Below, in pieces: positions 1 to 6,314 of a stretch of DNA of 9,800 nucleotides; position 1 is the first letter of the stretch; each line of letters opens with the position of its first letter. The stretch lies in contig JAYVJL010000066.1 of NCBI GenBank assembly GCA_043769295.1, positions 1 to 9,800 on the forward strand, written 5' to 3'. A model generated the notes under the pieces. The model was not told the DNA's origin. It saw only the letters and a program-made list of their open reading frames with translations, and did no database searches. This DNA is from Aalborgiella sp043769295 (GTDB lineage Bacteria; Pseudomonadota; Gammaproteobacteria; Burkholderiales; Burkholderiaceae_C). The position numbers were made by a program, and so were the translations under genes.

Positions 1-54
1 TAATGTAGCTGGTTAGGCAATGAATACGCCGGCTATAGGCATTTATATGCTATA
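1..54 (+). repeat. Dispersed repeat copy R1 (left end cut by window edge)
   Basis: This is a partial copy of the repeat family seen six times in the window. The GTAGC box is at 5-9, followed by an 18-base spacer and GCCGGC at 28-33. The left half of the small stem would lie before base 1. The first 11 bases are identical to 883-893 in R2, so R1 and R2 are direct repeats 882 bases apart around the toxin-antitoxin pair. A wider imperfect hairpin is also visible, pairing GAATACGCC near 22-30 with GGCGTTTATTC near 59-69. Confidence 0.75.
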
Positions 55-106
55 AAAAGGCGTTTATTCAGTGTTTTTACTAAATTATGCCATATTGTGT
101 AAATTT

Positions 107-146
107 ATTCGTTTAATTTGACTAAATCGAACGATTCGTTTAATAT
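107..146 (+). promoter_or_regulatory. Toxin-antitoxin promoter with two 11-bp direct repeats (putative operator)
   Basis: A near-consensus sigma-70 promoter is visible: TTGACT at 118-123, a 17-base spacer, and TAATAT at 141-146. The 11-mer ATTCGTTTAAT occurs twice, at 107-117 just upstream of the -35 box and at 134-144 overlapping the -10 box. Antitoxins of the Phd/YefM type commonly repress their own operon, alone or with the toxin, by binding repeated sites over the promoter. I infer that these repeats are the operator. The -10 box ends 6 bases before the antitoxin ATG, which predicts a leaderless or almost leaderless transcript. Confidence 0.6.
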
Positions 147-152
147 CTAGCC

Positions 153-404
153 ATGCAAACCTACACAGCCAACGAAGCCAAAACCAATTTTGGCGCATTT
201 TTAGACCAAGCGCAACGCGAACCTGTTGGCGTGAAGCGGCATGACCGTTTGCTGGGCGTGATGGTCAATGTGCAAGATTTTGAAGCCATGCGCGCCTTTT
301 ACGCCAACCGCCTGCAGCACACCCTAGACGATGCCGCCACCGCTGCAGAGCGTGCTGGCATGACACCTGAGTTGCTTGATGCGCTGCTAGCTGATGAGAG
401 CTGA
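153..404 (+). CDS. Phd/YefM-family antitoxin of a type II toxin-antitoxin system
   Basis: This 83-residue protein is the likely antitoxin partner of the PIN toxin that follows. The N-terminal part (about residues 3-45: YTANEAKTNFGAFLDQAQ, then a VKRHDRLLGVMV strand pair) has the layout of the Phd/YefM fold. That fold dimerises, binds operator DNA and leaves a flexible C-terminal tail to cover the toxin. The tail here (about residues 50-83) is rich in Ala, Glu and Asp, as expected. The start at 153 fits the family N-terminus. No Shine-Dalgarno sequence precedes it, but a strong promoter places the transcription start almost on the ATG, suggesting leaderless translation. The gene overlaps the toxin start by 11 bases, a typical arrangement for coupled translation. 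The family call is firm; the exact subfamily is not. Confidence 0.85.
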   Translation: MQTYTANEAKTNFGAFLDQAQREPVGVKRHDRLLGVMVNVQDFEAMRAFYANRLQHTLDDAATAAERAGMTPELLDALLADES

Positions 405-885
405 GCTTGCAGGGAAAGCCCCAGCCGTTGAGACAGCATTAGGCACAGCATTTGACAAAAAGCGAGTAGTTTTAGACACCAACATCTGGCTAAGCGCCGC
501 CATCTCCAAATCCGGCGCACCTGCACAAGTGGTACGGCGAGTACTGCAAATGGGCGTCCCCGTCTTCTCCAAAGCCACCTTCGACGAGCTTGAAGCCCGA
601 TTGTGGAAACCCAAATTCGACCGCTACCTAAGCCTAGAATCCCGCCGCGCCATCCTGCACGACGCCAACGCCGTGGCGCATTGGGTAGACATCCCCGCCG
701 AACTAGCCGCTAAAACCTACAGCCGCGACCCCGATGACGATAAATTCATCCACACCGCATTGGCAGCCTCAGCCGCTTGGCTGGTGACGGGGGATCAAGA
801 TTTGTTGGTGATTGAAACGCCGCTGCCGGTAAGGATATTGACGGCTGGGGAGGCGTTGGTGGAGGTGGGGTTTTGCTATGGATAA
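394..885 (+). CDS. PIN-domain toxin (putative toxin component, COG1569/TIGR00305-like)
   Basis: This 163-residue protein carries the acidic residues of a PIN-domain Mg2+-dependent ribonuclease. They are Asp28 in VVLDTNIWLSA, Glu65 in ATFDELEARL, Asp115/Asp116 in RDPDDDKF and Asp134 in LVTGDQDLL. PIN toxins of type II systems cleave RNA and are neutralised by the cognate antitoxin, here the gene directly upstream with an 11-base overlap. About 23 residues precede the first PIN strand, more than is usual. They run over the antitoxin 3' end, and no internal start lies nearer to the domain, so ATG 394 is retained. The last codons (C-Y-G-stop) are made from repeat copy R2, whose GCTAT box begins at 875. 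The cleavage target cannot be read from the sequence. The C-terminus may therefore differ from relatives lacking the repeat. Confidence 0.87.
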   Translation: MRAELAGKAPAVETALGTAFDKKRVVLDTNIWLSAAISKSGAPAQVVRRVLQMGVPVFSKATFDELEARLWKPKFDRYLSLESRRAILHDANAVAHWVDIPAELAAKTYSRDPDDDKFIHTALAASAAWLVTGDQDLLVIETPLPVRILTAGEALVEVGFCYG

Positions 886-935
886 TGTAGCTGAATAGGC
901 AATAAAACGCCGACTATCGAGGTGCTTTTAGTGAA
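875..935 (+). repeat. Dispersed repeat copy R2, overlapping the toxin stop codon
   Basis: GCTAT at 875-879 and GTAGC at 887-891 form the small stem. A 17-base spacer (18 in the other copies) leads to GCCGAC at 909-914, one change from GCCGGC. The toxin stop codon TAA (883-885) lies inside the stem loop. R2 is in direct orientation to R1 and R3. It therefore forms the right border of the toxin-antitoxin module and the left border of the RusA-like module. Confidence 0.75.
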
Positions 936-936
936 A

Positions 937-1572
937 TTACTTAGTTTTTCGGAAATCTTCAATTCTCAATGGCCTAGGATCAGCCCAAGAATGCAGAAAT
1001 TTTGCAAGTACAACATCTTTGTGTAGATTTATCGAGGATGTGGAGATTTTGACTGTCAAATATTCTTCATTGCCATCATGAGCTAGTCTCATCAAATTTA
1101 GGTGATCAACTTCTCTATCGTCTCCCATGAGTACCCCTTTTATAGAATCCATAAAAAGCTTTGCCATGTTGTCGATGTCTCTAATTTTTCGACTTTTCTT
1201 GCAAACAAATAAAAATGACAAGCATATTCGTCCATTCAAAGGTTCATGTTGAGATTTATCGAATAGTCGTGTTCTTATTGCTTCTTTAAATGCTCTTTTG
1301 TCGATTGAACTCAAAGATTGCCATGATTCTGGCGCGATTTGAATTGGAATAGTACTTATTGGACTATCGGATTCGCATAAGTGGCAATGTCTCTGAGATA
1401 ACCAATTTGCCTTATCGCTTAAAGTGATGTGCGATGTCGCATGAAGAATAGGTTTTTTAATGTAATTGCCTAAACTTTCGCGATTTTTGTTGAGCCATGG
1501 AATACCCGACTCATCATTCCAAACATTACCGGTGCGCTCTTCGAATAAGTTTTTTAAATCTTGTGGCGTCAT
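937..1572 (-). CDS. RusA-like crossover junction endodeoxyribonuclease family protein (orphan)
   Basis: From ATG 1572 the product is 211 residues. Its C-terminal half carries the RusA signature: RDIDNMAKLFMDSIKGVLMG followed by DDREVDHL. The spacing D-x-D-N-x-x-K, then about 18 residues to an acidic pair, matches the catalytic Asp70, Asp72, Lys76 and Asp91 of E. coli RusA. The equivalents here are Asp132, Asp134, Lys138 and Asp151/Asp152. RusA cuts Holliday junctions and is usually about 120 residues and phage-derived. The roughly 90 residues before the domain are not recognised and include one C-H-L-C pair. A GTG at 1635 would add 21 residues, but those look like read-through of a palindromic non-coding stretch, so the ATG was preferred. 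Neither start has a clear ribosome site. The gene is visibly AT-rich (22 G+C in bases 1021-1080) and sits alone between repeats R2 and R3, which suggests acquisition by transfer. Confidence 0.7.
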   Translation of the reverse strand: MTPQDLKNLFEERTGNVWNDESGIPWLNKNRESLGNYIKKPILHATSHITLSDKANWLSQRHCHLCESDSPISTIPIQIAPESWQSLSSIDKRAFKEAIRTRLFDKSQHEPLNGRICLSFLFVCKKSRKIRDIDNMAKLFMDSIKGVLMGDDREVDHLNLMRLAHDGNEEYLTVKISTSSINLHKDVVLAKFLHSWADPRPLRIEDFRKTK

Positions 1573-1634
1573 AGTTTGCGAGTTTACATGGGTAGTTGCA
1601 ACGCGGGGAGAATGGCTACCCCGACCGTTGGGCA

Positions 1635-1653
1635 CCCCTTCAATTTGAAGGGG
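1635..1653. repeat. Perfect inverted repeat upstream of the RusA-like gene
   Basis: CCCCTTCAA and TTGAAGGGG form a perfect 9-base inverted repeat around one central base. It lies 62 bases before the preferred ATG (1572) of the RusA-like gene and directly abuts the alternative GTG start. It could be an operator or a hairpin in the transcript. No T-run follows on either strand, so it is not a standard terminator. Confidence 0.5.
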
Positions 1654-1679
1654 AATTAAGGCATTGGCAGCCGCAAAAC

Positions 1680-1741
1680 GCTATAAATATTATAGCTAAT
1701 AAAACAATAAACACGCCGGCTAACTGCCAATCTAACACTCA
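1680..1741 (+). repeat. Dispersed repeat copy R3
   Basis: This copy has a good stem: GCTATAA at 1680-1686 pairs with TTATAGC at 1690-1696. An 18-base AT-rich spacer leads to GCCGGC at 1715-1720. It lies between the RusA-like gene and the 3' end of the ABC exporter gene, which stops at 1752. Read on the minus strand the stem is followed by GTTTT and might weakly end transcription of the exporter operon, though the stem holds few G-C pairs. Confidence 0.75.
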
Positions 1742-1751
1742 AAAACCGATT

Positions 1752-3542
1752 TCAAAGCCCAAACTGCAACTCCGCAAGCCGCGCATACAGCCCACCCTTG
1801 GCCACCAGCTCAGTATGCGTGCCTTGCTCGGCGATTTGCCCATGATCGAGGACTATTATTCTGTCGGCTTGCTGGATGGTGGCCAGGCGGTGGGCGATGA
1901 CCAAGGTGGTGCGGTCTTTCATGGCGGACTCCAGGGCGGCTTGGACCATGCGTTCGCTTTCGGCGTCCAGGGCGCTGGTGGCTTCGTCCAGCAGCAGGAG
2001 TGGCGGGTTTTTCAGCATGGCGCGGGCGATGGCGATGCGTTGGCGCTGGCCTCCGCTCAAACGGACGCCGCGTTCGCCCAGGAAGGTGTCGTAACCTTCG
2101 GGCAGTTTGGCGATGAACTCGTCGGCAAACGCAGCGACGGCGGCGGTTTTGACTTCGGCATCGGTGGCATCCGGCTTCCCGTAGCGGATGTTTTCCAGCG
2201 CGCTGGTCGAGAAAATCACCGCGTCTTGCGGGACGATGCCGATACGGTTTCGCAGGTCTTGCAGGCTGAGCGACTTGGTTTCCACGCCGTCCAACTGGAT
2301 GCTGCCTGATTTGGGGTCATAAAAGCGCAGCAGCAGCTGGAACACCGTGCTTTTACCCGCACCGCTGGGCCCGACCAAGGCCACGGTTTCGCCTGGCTGG
2401 ATGTCCAGCGTGAACTTGGTGAGCGCGGTTTGCAGCGGGCGGGAGGGGTAGTTGAACTCAATACTGTCAAATTTAATAGCACTTCCACCCACAATCACGC
2501 CGGCTAGCGCTGGTTTTGAGGGTGATTGTATGGATGACGAGCTGTGCAGCAGCTCCATCAGGCGCTCGGTCGCACCGGCGGCGCGCAGCAGGTCGCCATA
2601 GATTTCACCCAGCACAGCAAAGGCGCTGGCCAGGATGATGATGTAAACCACCGTTTGGCCCAGGTGGCCAGCCGTCATCGTGCCTTGCATCACGGCCTGG
2701 GTGCCCTGGTACAGACCCCACAACAGGCCGGCGCTGGTGGCGATGATGATGAAGGCGACCAAGATGGCGCGGGCTTTGCTGCGGGTGACAGCGGTTTTGA
2801 AGCCGTTGTTGGTGGACAAGTCAAAGCGCGCGGCTTCGCGGTCTTCAGCGGCAAAGCTTTGCACCACGGGGATGGCGTTCAGCACCTCGGCGGCGATGGC
2901 GCTGGAGTCGGCGATGCGGTCTTGGCTGGCGCGGGACAGTTTGCGCACCTTGCGGCCAAACCACATGGCGGGCATGACAATCAGTATCAACGCTCCCAGC
3001 ACCTGCAGCATGACCCACGGATTCGTCCAGATCAGCACCGCCAGCGCGCCAATGCCCATCACGGCATTGCGTAAACCCATAGAGAGCGACGAGCCAACGA
3101 CGGTTTGCACCAGCGTGGTGTCGGCGGACAGGCGCGATAGCACTTCGCCGGTTTGTGTGGTCTCAAAAAACTCGGGGCTTTGGCGCAACACGTGGGCGTA
3201 GACCGCATTGCGGATGTCCGCCGTGACCCGTTCGCCCAGCCAGCTCACGGTGTAAAACCGCGCCGCGCTGAACAAGCCCAGCGCCACCGCCACGCCAAAG
3301 AGCGCGAAAAAGTGGTCGCGCAGCGCCATCACGGTCGCGCCTTTGTCGGAGATATCGGCCTTGACCAAGCCACCGTCGATCAAGCTGCGCAGCGCCAGAG
3401 GAAATGCAAGGGTGGAGACCGCCGCCATCACCAAAAACAGCAAAGCCAGCCCGATTTGCAGACGGTAAGGCCGTAAAAAAGGCAAAAGCCCCGAGATGGA
3501 ACGCGGGGAGGCGCCTTTGGGGCGGTCGGTAACTGTGGTCAT
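1752..3542 (-). CDS. MsbA-like ABC exporter, permease fused to ATPase
   Basis: This 596-residue half-transporter should work as a homodimer in the inner membrane. It has six hydrophobic segments in the first 315 residues (near 28-52, 76-96, 155-172, 174-195, 258-280 and 296-314) and an ATP-binding domain from about 355. Walker A is GPSGAGKS at 391-398, the Q-loop Gln is 439, the signature LSGGQ is 495-499, Walker B LLLLDE is 515-520 and the switch His is 551. The substrate cannot be read from sequence. MsbA itself flips lipid A, and this belongs to an MsbA-related branch. Residues 340-360, between the membrane and ATPase domains, are encoded by repeat copy R5 in frame. The gene is last in the minus-strand run, 137 bases after hemH, and may have its own promoter. 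No clear ribosome site precedes ATG 3542. Confidence 0.88.
   Translation of the reverse strand: MTTVTDRPKGASPRSISGLLPFLRPYRLQIGLALLFLVMAAVSTLAFPLALRSLIDGGLVKADISDKGATVMALRDHFFALFGVAVALGLFSAARFYTVSWLGERVTADIRNAVYAHVLRQSPEFFETTQTGEVLSRLSADTTLVQTVVGSSLSMGLRNAVMGIGALAVLIWTNPWVMLQVLGALILIVMPAMWFGRKVRKLSRASQDRIADSSAIAAEVLNAIPVVQSFAAEDREAARFDLSTNNGFKTAVTRSKARAILVAFIIIATSAGLLWGLYQGTQAVMQGTMTAGHLGQTVVYIIILASAFAVLGEIYGDLLRAAGATERLMELLHSSSSIQSPSKPALAGVIVGGSAIKFDSIEFNYPSRPLQTALTKFTLDIQPGETVALVGPSGAGKSTVFQLLLRFYDPKSGSIQLDGVETKSLSLQDLRNRIGIVPQDAVIFSTSALENIRYGKPDATDAEVKTAAVAAFADEFIAKLPEGYDTFLGERGVRLSGGQRQRIAIARAMLKNPPLLLLDEATSALDAESERMVQAALESAMKDRTTLVIAHRLATIQQADRIIVLDHGQIAEQGTHTELVAKGGLYARLAELQFGL
2464..2525 (+). 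repeat. Dispersed repeat copy R5, in frame inside the ABC exporter gene
   Basis: ATAGC is at 2476-2480, followed by an 18-base spacer, GCCGGC at 2499-2504, and TTTTGAGGGTGA ending at 2525. The left stem arm has decayed to CTGTC. The distance from GCCGGC to the end of GAGGGTGA is 27 bases, exactly as in R6. It encodes residues 340-360 of the exporter (starting SPSKPALAG) in the linker before the ATPase domain, a place likely to tolerate extra residues. Confidence 0.65.
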
Positions 3543-3679
3543 TTAAATTACGTCGGGGAAGTTTATGGAATTGCAAGCCAATGCTCGCTTTTCAGCGTTA
3601 ACGGTGATTATCCCCTCTTATCTCCACTGTTCTCCCACTTAGAAAAAGGGGGCTAAGGGGGGATTTAGGGAGAGGCAAA
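3543..3679. other. hemH-exporter intergenic gap with G-rich tract
   Basis: This 137-base gap separates hemH from the exporter. Bases 3643-3675 are purine-rich on the + strand, with runs of five, six and three G. On the coding strand this is a C-rich stretch with TTTTT. Bases 3632-3642 can pair with parts of 3656-3672 (CTCCC with GGGAG, CTTAG with CTAAG) around an asymmetric internal loop. That may be a weak terminator for hemH or a small dispersed repeat. No convincing promoter was found. Confidence 0.35.
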
Positions 3680-4807
3680 TCAGTCTTTTGCGCCAGCTTT
3701 CAAGGCCTCGTCTCGTGTAGTTTTCAGCGCCGCAGCATTTGCCGGCTGGGTCGGCCAGCCTTGGAGATGTTGTTGTGTGATGTTGGACAAGGCAGAAATC
3801 CACGCCGGGTTGTCGTTCAGGCAGGGGATGTAATGGAAGCTTTTGCCGCCCGCCACGGTGAAGGCGTGGCGCACCTCCATGTTCACCTCTTCTAGCGTTT
3901 CCAGGCCATCGCAGTTGAAACCGGGGCAGATCACGTCGATGCGTTTCACGCCGCTTTTGGCCATGGCAATGACGGTCGGCTCGGTGTAGGGCTGCAGCCA
4001 TTTGGCGCGGCCCAGGCGGGACTGGAAGGTGACTTTGTACTGCGTGGGGCTGAGTTCCAGCGCTTCGCCGAGCAGACGCGCGGTTTTGTAGCACTCGCAA
4101 TGGTAGGGGTCGCCCAGTTTCAGACTGCGCTCGGGGATGCCGTGAAAGCTCATCACCAGCTGGTCTCCTTTGTCGAATTCCGGTTTGCCGTTGGCCTGCC
4201 AGTGGGCGCGCACGCTTTGCTCCAGCGCGGCGATGTAACCTGCATCGTCGTGGTAATGGTTGACAAAGCGCAGCTCGGGAATGGCGCGAATCTTCGTCGC
4301 CCACGCATAAACCTGGTCAAATACGCCGGCCGTGGTGGTGGCGGAGTATTGGGGGTAGGCGGGCAAAATCAGCACACGGCTGATGCCCTCGGCCTTGAAC
4401 TGGTCCAGCTGCGTGGCAATCGACGGGCAGACCTCGCCTGTGGTGTAGCACATGGCGTAGCGCACGGTGACGCGGTGGCCCGCTTCGCCCAGCCAGCCTT
4501 CGAGCAGCTTGGCCTGCTTTTCTGTCCAGATCTTCAGTGGCGAGCCGTTGGGTGTCCAGATCGAGGCATATTTAGCCGCCGACTTTTTAGAGCGAAACGG
4601 CACAATGATGCCATTCAAGATAAACCACCAGATGAGGCGCGGAATCTCCACCACGCGCGGGTCGCTCAAAAATTCCTTTAAGTAGGTGCGTAAAGCCGAC
4701 GCGGTGGGTGCGTCTGGCGTGCCAAGGTTGCAGAGTAAAACAGCGGTGGTGGCGTTGTTGACCGGCGGTTTGCCGTGGGTGAAGGCGGATTCTTGTTGAA
4801 AAGTCAT
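3680..4807 (-). CDS. hemH: Ferrochelatase (protoporphyrin ferrochelatase)
   Basis: This 375-residue protein inserts Fe2+ into protoporphyrin IX, the last step of protoheme synthesis. Family motifs are clear: VLLCNLGTPDAP at 23-34, LILPAYPQYSATTTA at 146-160, SFHGIPERS at 220-228 with the metal-binding His222, FQSRLGRAKWLQPYT at 261-275, and CPGFNCDGLETLEE at 294-307 with the conserved Glu303. Length is typical of betaproteobacterial enzymes. A candidate ribosome site AGGTGA (4818-4823, minus strand) lies 10 bases before ATG 4807. The gap after hpnE is 85 bases, so it may be co-transcribed or have its own promoter. One oddity is that the usual G/A-D-C-L-E order appears here as N-C-D-G-L-E, with Cys and Gly positions exchanged. 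Confidence 0.95.
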   Translation of the reverse strand: MTFQQESAFTHGKPPVNNATTAVLLCNLGTPDAPTASALRTYLKEFLSDPRVVEIPRLIWWFILNGIIVPFRSKKSAAKYASIWTPNGSPLKIWTEKQAKLLEGWLGEAGHRVTVRYAMCYTTGEVCPSIATQLDQFKAEGISRVLILPAYPQYSATTTAGVFDQVYAWATKIRAIPELRFVNHYHDDAGYIAALEQSVRAHWQANGKPEFDKGDQLVMSFHGIPERSLKLGDPYHCECYKTARLLGEALELSPTQYKVTFQSRLGRAKWLQPYTEPTVIAMAKSGVKRIDVICPGFNCDGLETLEEVNMEVRHAFTVAGGKSFHYIPCLNDNPAWISALSNITQQHLQGWPTQPANAAALKTTRDEALKAGAKD

Positions 4808-4892
4808 CCCTGCATTTTCACCTATTTAACTTAACCAACTAAATCGATTCAGCGCACGGATTTGGTGCAGCTTTTGCGTCACCAGAAAAGCA

Positions 4893-6293
4893 TTAAAGCA
4901 GCGCCACCGCCTGCTGCGCGCTGCGCACCGCGCCTTCCAGCGTGGCGGGGTAGGGGCCGTCCACATAGTCGCCGCAGACCAGCAAACCCGGCGCGATCAG
5001 TGCATTGGGGCGTTGCAAGCCGGGCGTGCAGGCGAAGGTGGCACGTTTTTCGACAATGGTTTGCACGGCTTGCAAATCCGTCAAACCGAGCTGCGCTGCA
5101 CCCTGCGCCAAAACCTGCTGTTGCAAGACCTCACGTTCCCCCTGGCTGGCGCTGATGACAAAAGCCAGCAAACCCGCCGGGCCGCCCAGCTGGCCGCGGT
5201 CAAACACGAACTGAGCGGGGCTGTTTGCATCGCTGCGCAAGGTCAGCATGGGCTGCGCCAAACGGGCACCTGGGGTGTAGGCATAGACGGTGGTGATGGC
5301 TTCAAACCGCAGCGTCTTCACACTGGCTTGCCAGGCGGCGGACTCGCGCTGGATGAGGTGATTCAGCTCTAATGCAATCTTGTCTTTCGCTATTGAATTT
5401 GTAGCTGTATAATTAGTATTTATGCCAGCTGAAGCCATGTTTGAGGGTGAACCCGCCAAAATTACCGCGTCAAACGGGTTTTTGCCAGTGGCGGTGCAGA
5501 CTTGCCAGCCGGTGGCGTCAAATTCAACAGCATTGACCCGTTCACCGAGTTTGATCTGCCCACCGTGTTTCAGCAGCCAGCTGGCCGCCGCGTGGGGGAA
5601 GAGGTTGGACAAATCACGTGTGGGGAGCAGCAGGTTGGCACTGCCAAATATCTTGCCTTGGCCCAGCTGAACTGCCGGGCTGAACAGCGCATCCTGCAGC
5701 ACCCGCAGAAAGACCTGGGCGCTGGCGTCGTGTGCCGAGGTGTTGAGTGCGGAGACACAGAGCGGTTCGATCAATTCCGCCATCACGAGCGGGGTGATGG
5801 CGGGTTGGGATTTGTGGCACAGCTGCGCCGCGCTGAGGTGCTGCGAGCACTTGAAGCCGCCGCGTTGCCAGAGCGATGCTGCCCGCAGCAACGCAATTTT
5901 GTCGCCCCATGACCAGCCTTTTGCGGTGGCAATGCCCCAAGCGGCGTCCAGCCCGACCATCCACGGATTCGGCCAATCGGGCAATTGGAGGCCTTTGCCA
6001 TCGGGGAACTGCAGTGTCAACGGCAGGCGCAGCAACGCTTTGTCCAGGTTCACACCCACGGTTTGCATCAGCTTCAAGGTGTGGCTGTAGGCGCCAATCA
6101 GGATGTGCTGACCGTTGTCCAGTGTGACGGGAGTGCCGTCTGGCAGCGTGCACTCCACCAGTCTGGCCCGCCCGCCCAGCGCCTGCGATGCCTCAAAAAC
6201 TGTCACTTGGTGGCCCGCCTGCGTGCCCGCCACCGCCGCTGCCATACCCGCCCAGCCGCCACCGACGATGGCGATGTTTTTACTTGCTGACAT
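4893..6293 (-). CDS. hpnE: Hydroxysqualene dehydroxylase HpnE
   Basis: This 466-residue flavoprotein is the third enzyme of the HpnCDE route and reduces hydroxysqualene to squalene. It has an amine-oxidase-type FAD fold. The N-terminal Rossmann motif IVGGGWAGMAAA is at 9-20, with the acidic end of the second strand (Glu34) and GGRAR at 40-44. The C-terminal flavin-contact segment LLVCGDYVDGPYPATLEGAV is at 437-456. The start lies 21 bases after hpnD and matches the family N-terminus; no clear ribosome site is visible. Residues 282-302 (SPSNMASAG onward) are encoded by repeat copy R6 in the same frame. This region, between the strand DAVILA and the segment RFEAITTVY, is richer in Asn and Thr than the rest. 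Catalytic segments on either side are intact, so activity is probably retained. Confidence 0.92.
   Translation of the reverse strand: MSASKNIAIVGGGWAGMAAAVAGTQAGHQVTVFEASQALGGRARLVECTLPDGTPVTLDNGQHILIGAYSHTLKLMQTVGVNLDKALLRLPLTLQFPDGKGLQLPDWPNPWMVGLDAAWGIATAKGWSWGDKIALLRAASLWQRGGFKCSQHLSAAQLCHKSQPAITPLVMAELIEPLCVSALNTSAHDASAQVFLRVLQDALFSPAVQLGQGKIFGSANLLLPTRDLSNLFPHAAASWLLKHGGQIKLGERVNAVEFDATGWQVCTATGKNPFDAVILAGSPSNMASAGINTNYTATNSIAKDKIALELNHLIQRESAAWQASVKTLRFEAITTVYAYTPGARLAQPMLTLRSDANSPAQFVFDRGQLGGPAGLLAFVISASQGEREVLQQQVLAQGAAQLGLTDLQAVQTIVEKRATFACTPGLQRPNALIAPGLLVCGDYVDGPYPATLEGAVRSAQQAVALL
5389..5450 (+). repeat. Dispersed repeat copy R6, in frame inside hpnE
   Basis: GCTAT (5389-5393) and GTAGC (5401-5405) form the stem. 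An 18-base spacer leads to GCCAGC (5424-5429), one change from GCCGGC, and then to GTTTGAGGGTGA ending at 5450. Box spacing and the 27-base right part equal those of R5. It encodes HpnE residues 282-302 without a stop or frameshift. Confidence 0.7.
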
Positions 6294-6314
6294 TGTTTAT
6301 TGACAAGCGCGGGG

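Noticed and set aside
14..20. GTTAGGC in R1 matches the integron attC core GTTRRRY, with gene modules between repeats
   Set aside because: The other copies do not keep the core, no matching RYYYAAC partner is placed symmetrically, there is no integrase, and the two modules point in opposite directions.
1680..1700. Rho-independent terminator of the exporter gene formed by R3 on the minus strand
   Set aside because: The stem is almost all A-T and only four T follow, so it is kept as a repeat and not called a terminator.
1..1741. CRISPR-like array of repeats
   Set aside because: Repeat spacing is hundreds of bases with genes between, the repeat itself is variable, and no cas genes are present.
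1596..2309. 237-codon open frame on the + strand opposite the exporter ATPase domain
   Set aside because: Its composition (runs of Gly, Asp, Gln and Val) is that of an antisense shadow of a GC-rich gene, and the exporter motifs on the other strand are complete.
3639..4304. 221-codon open frame on the minus strand overlapping hemH
   Set aside because: It is a shifted-frame shadow rich in Arg, Pro and Ala with no family motifs; the hemH frame explains the region.
4321..4330. ATACGCCGGC inside hemH looks like a seventh repeat copy
   Set aside because: There is no RTAGC box 18 bases before it, and the segment encodes the conserved ferrochelatase sequence TTAGVFDQVYAW, so the match is chance.
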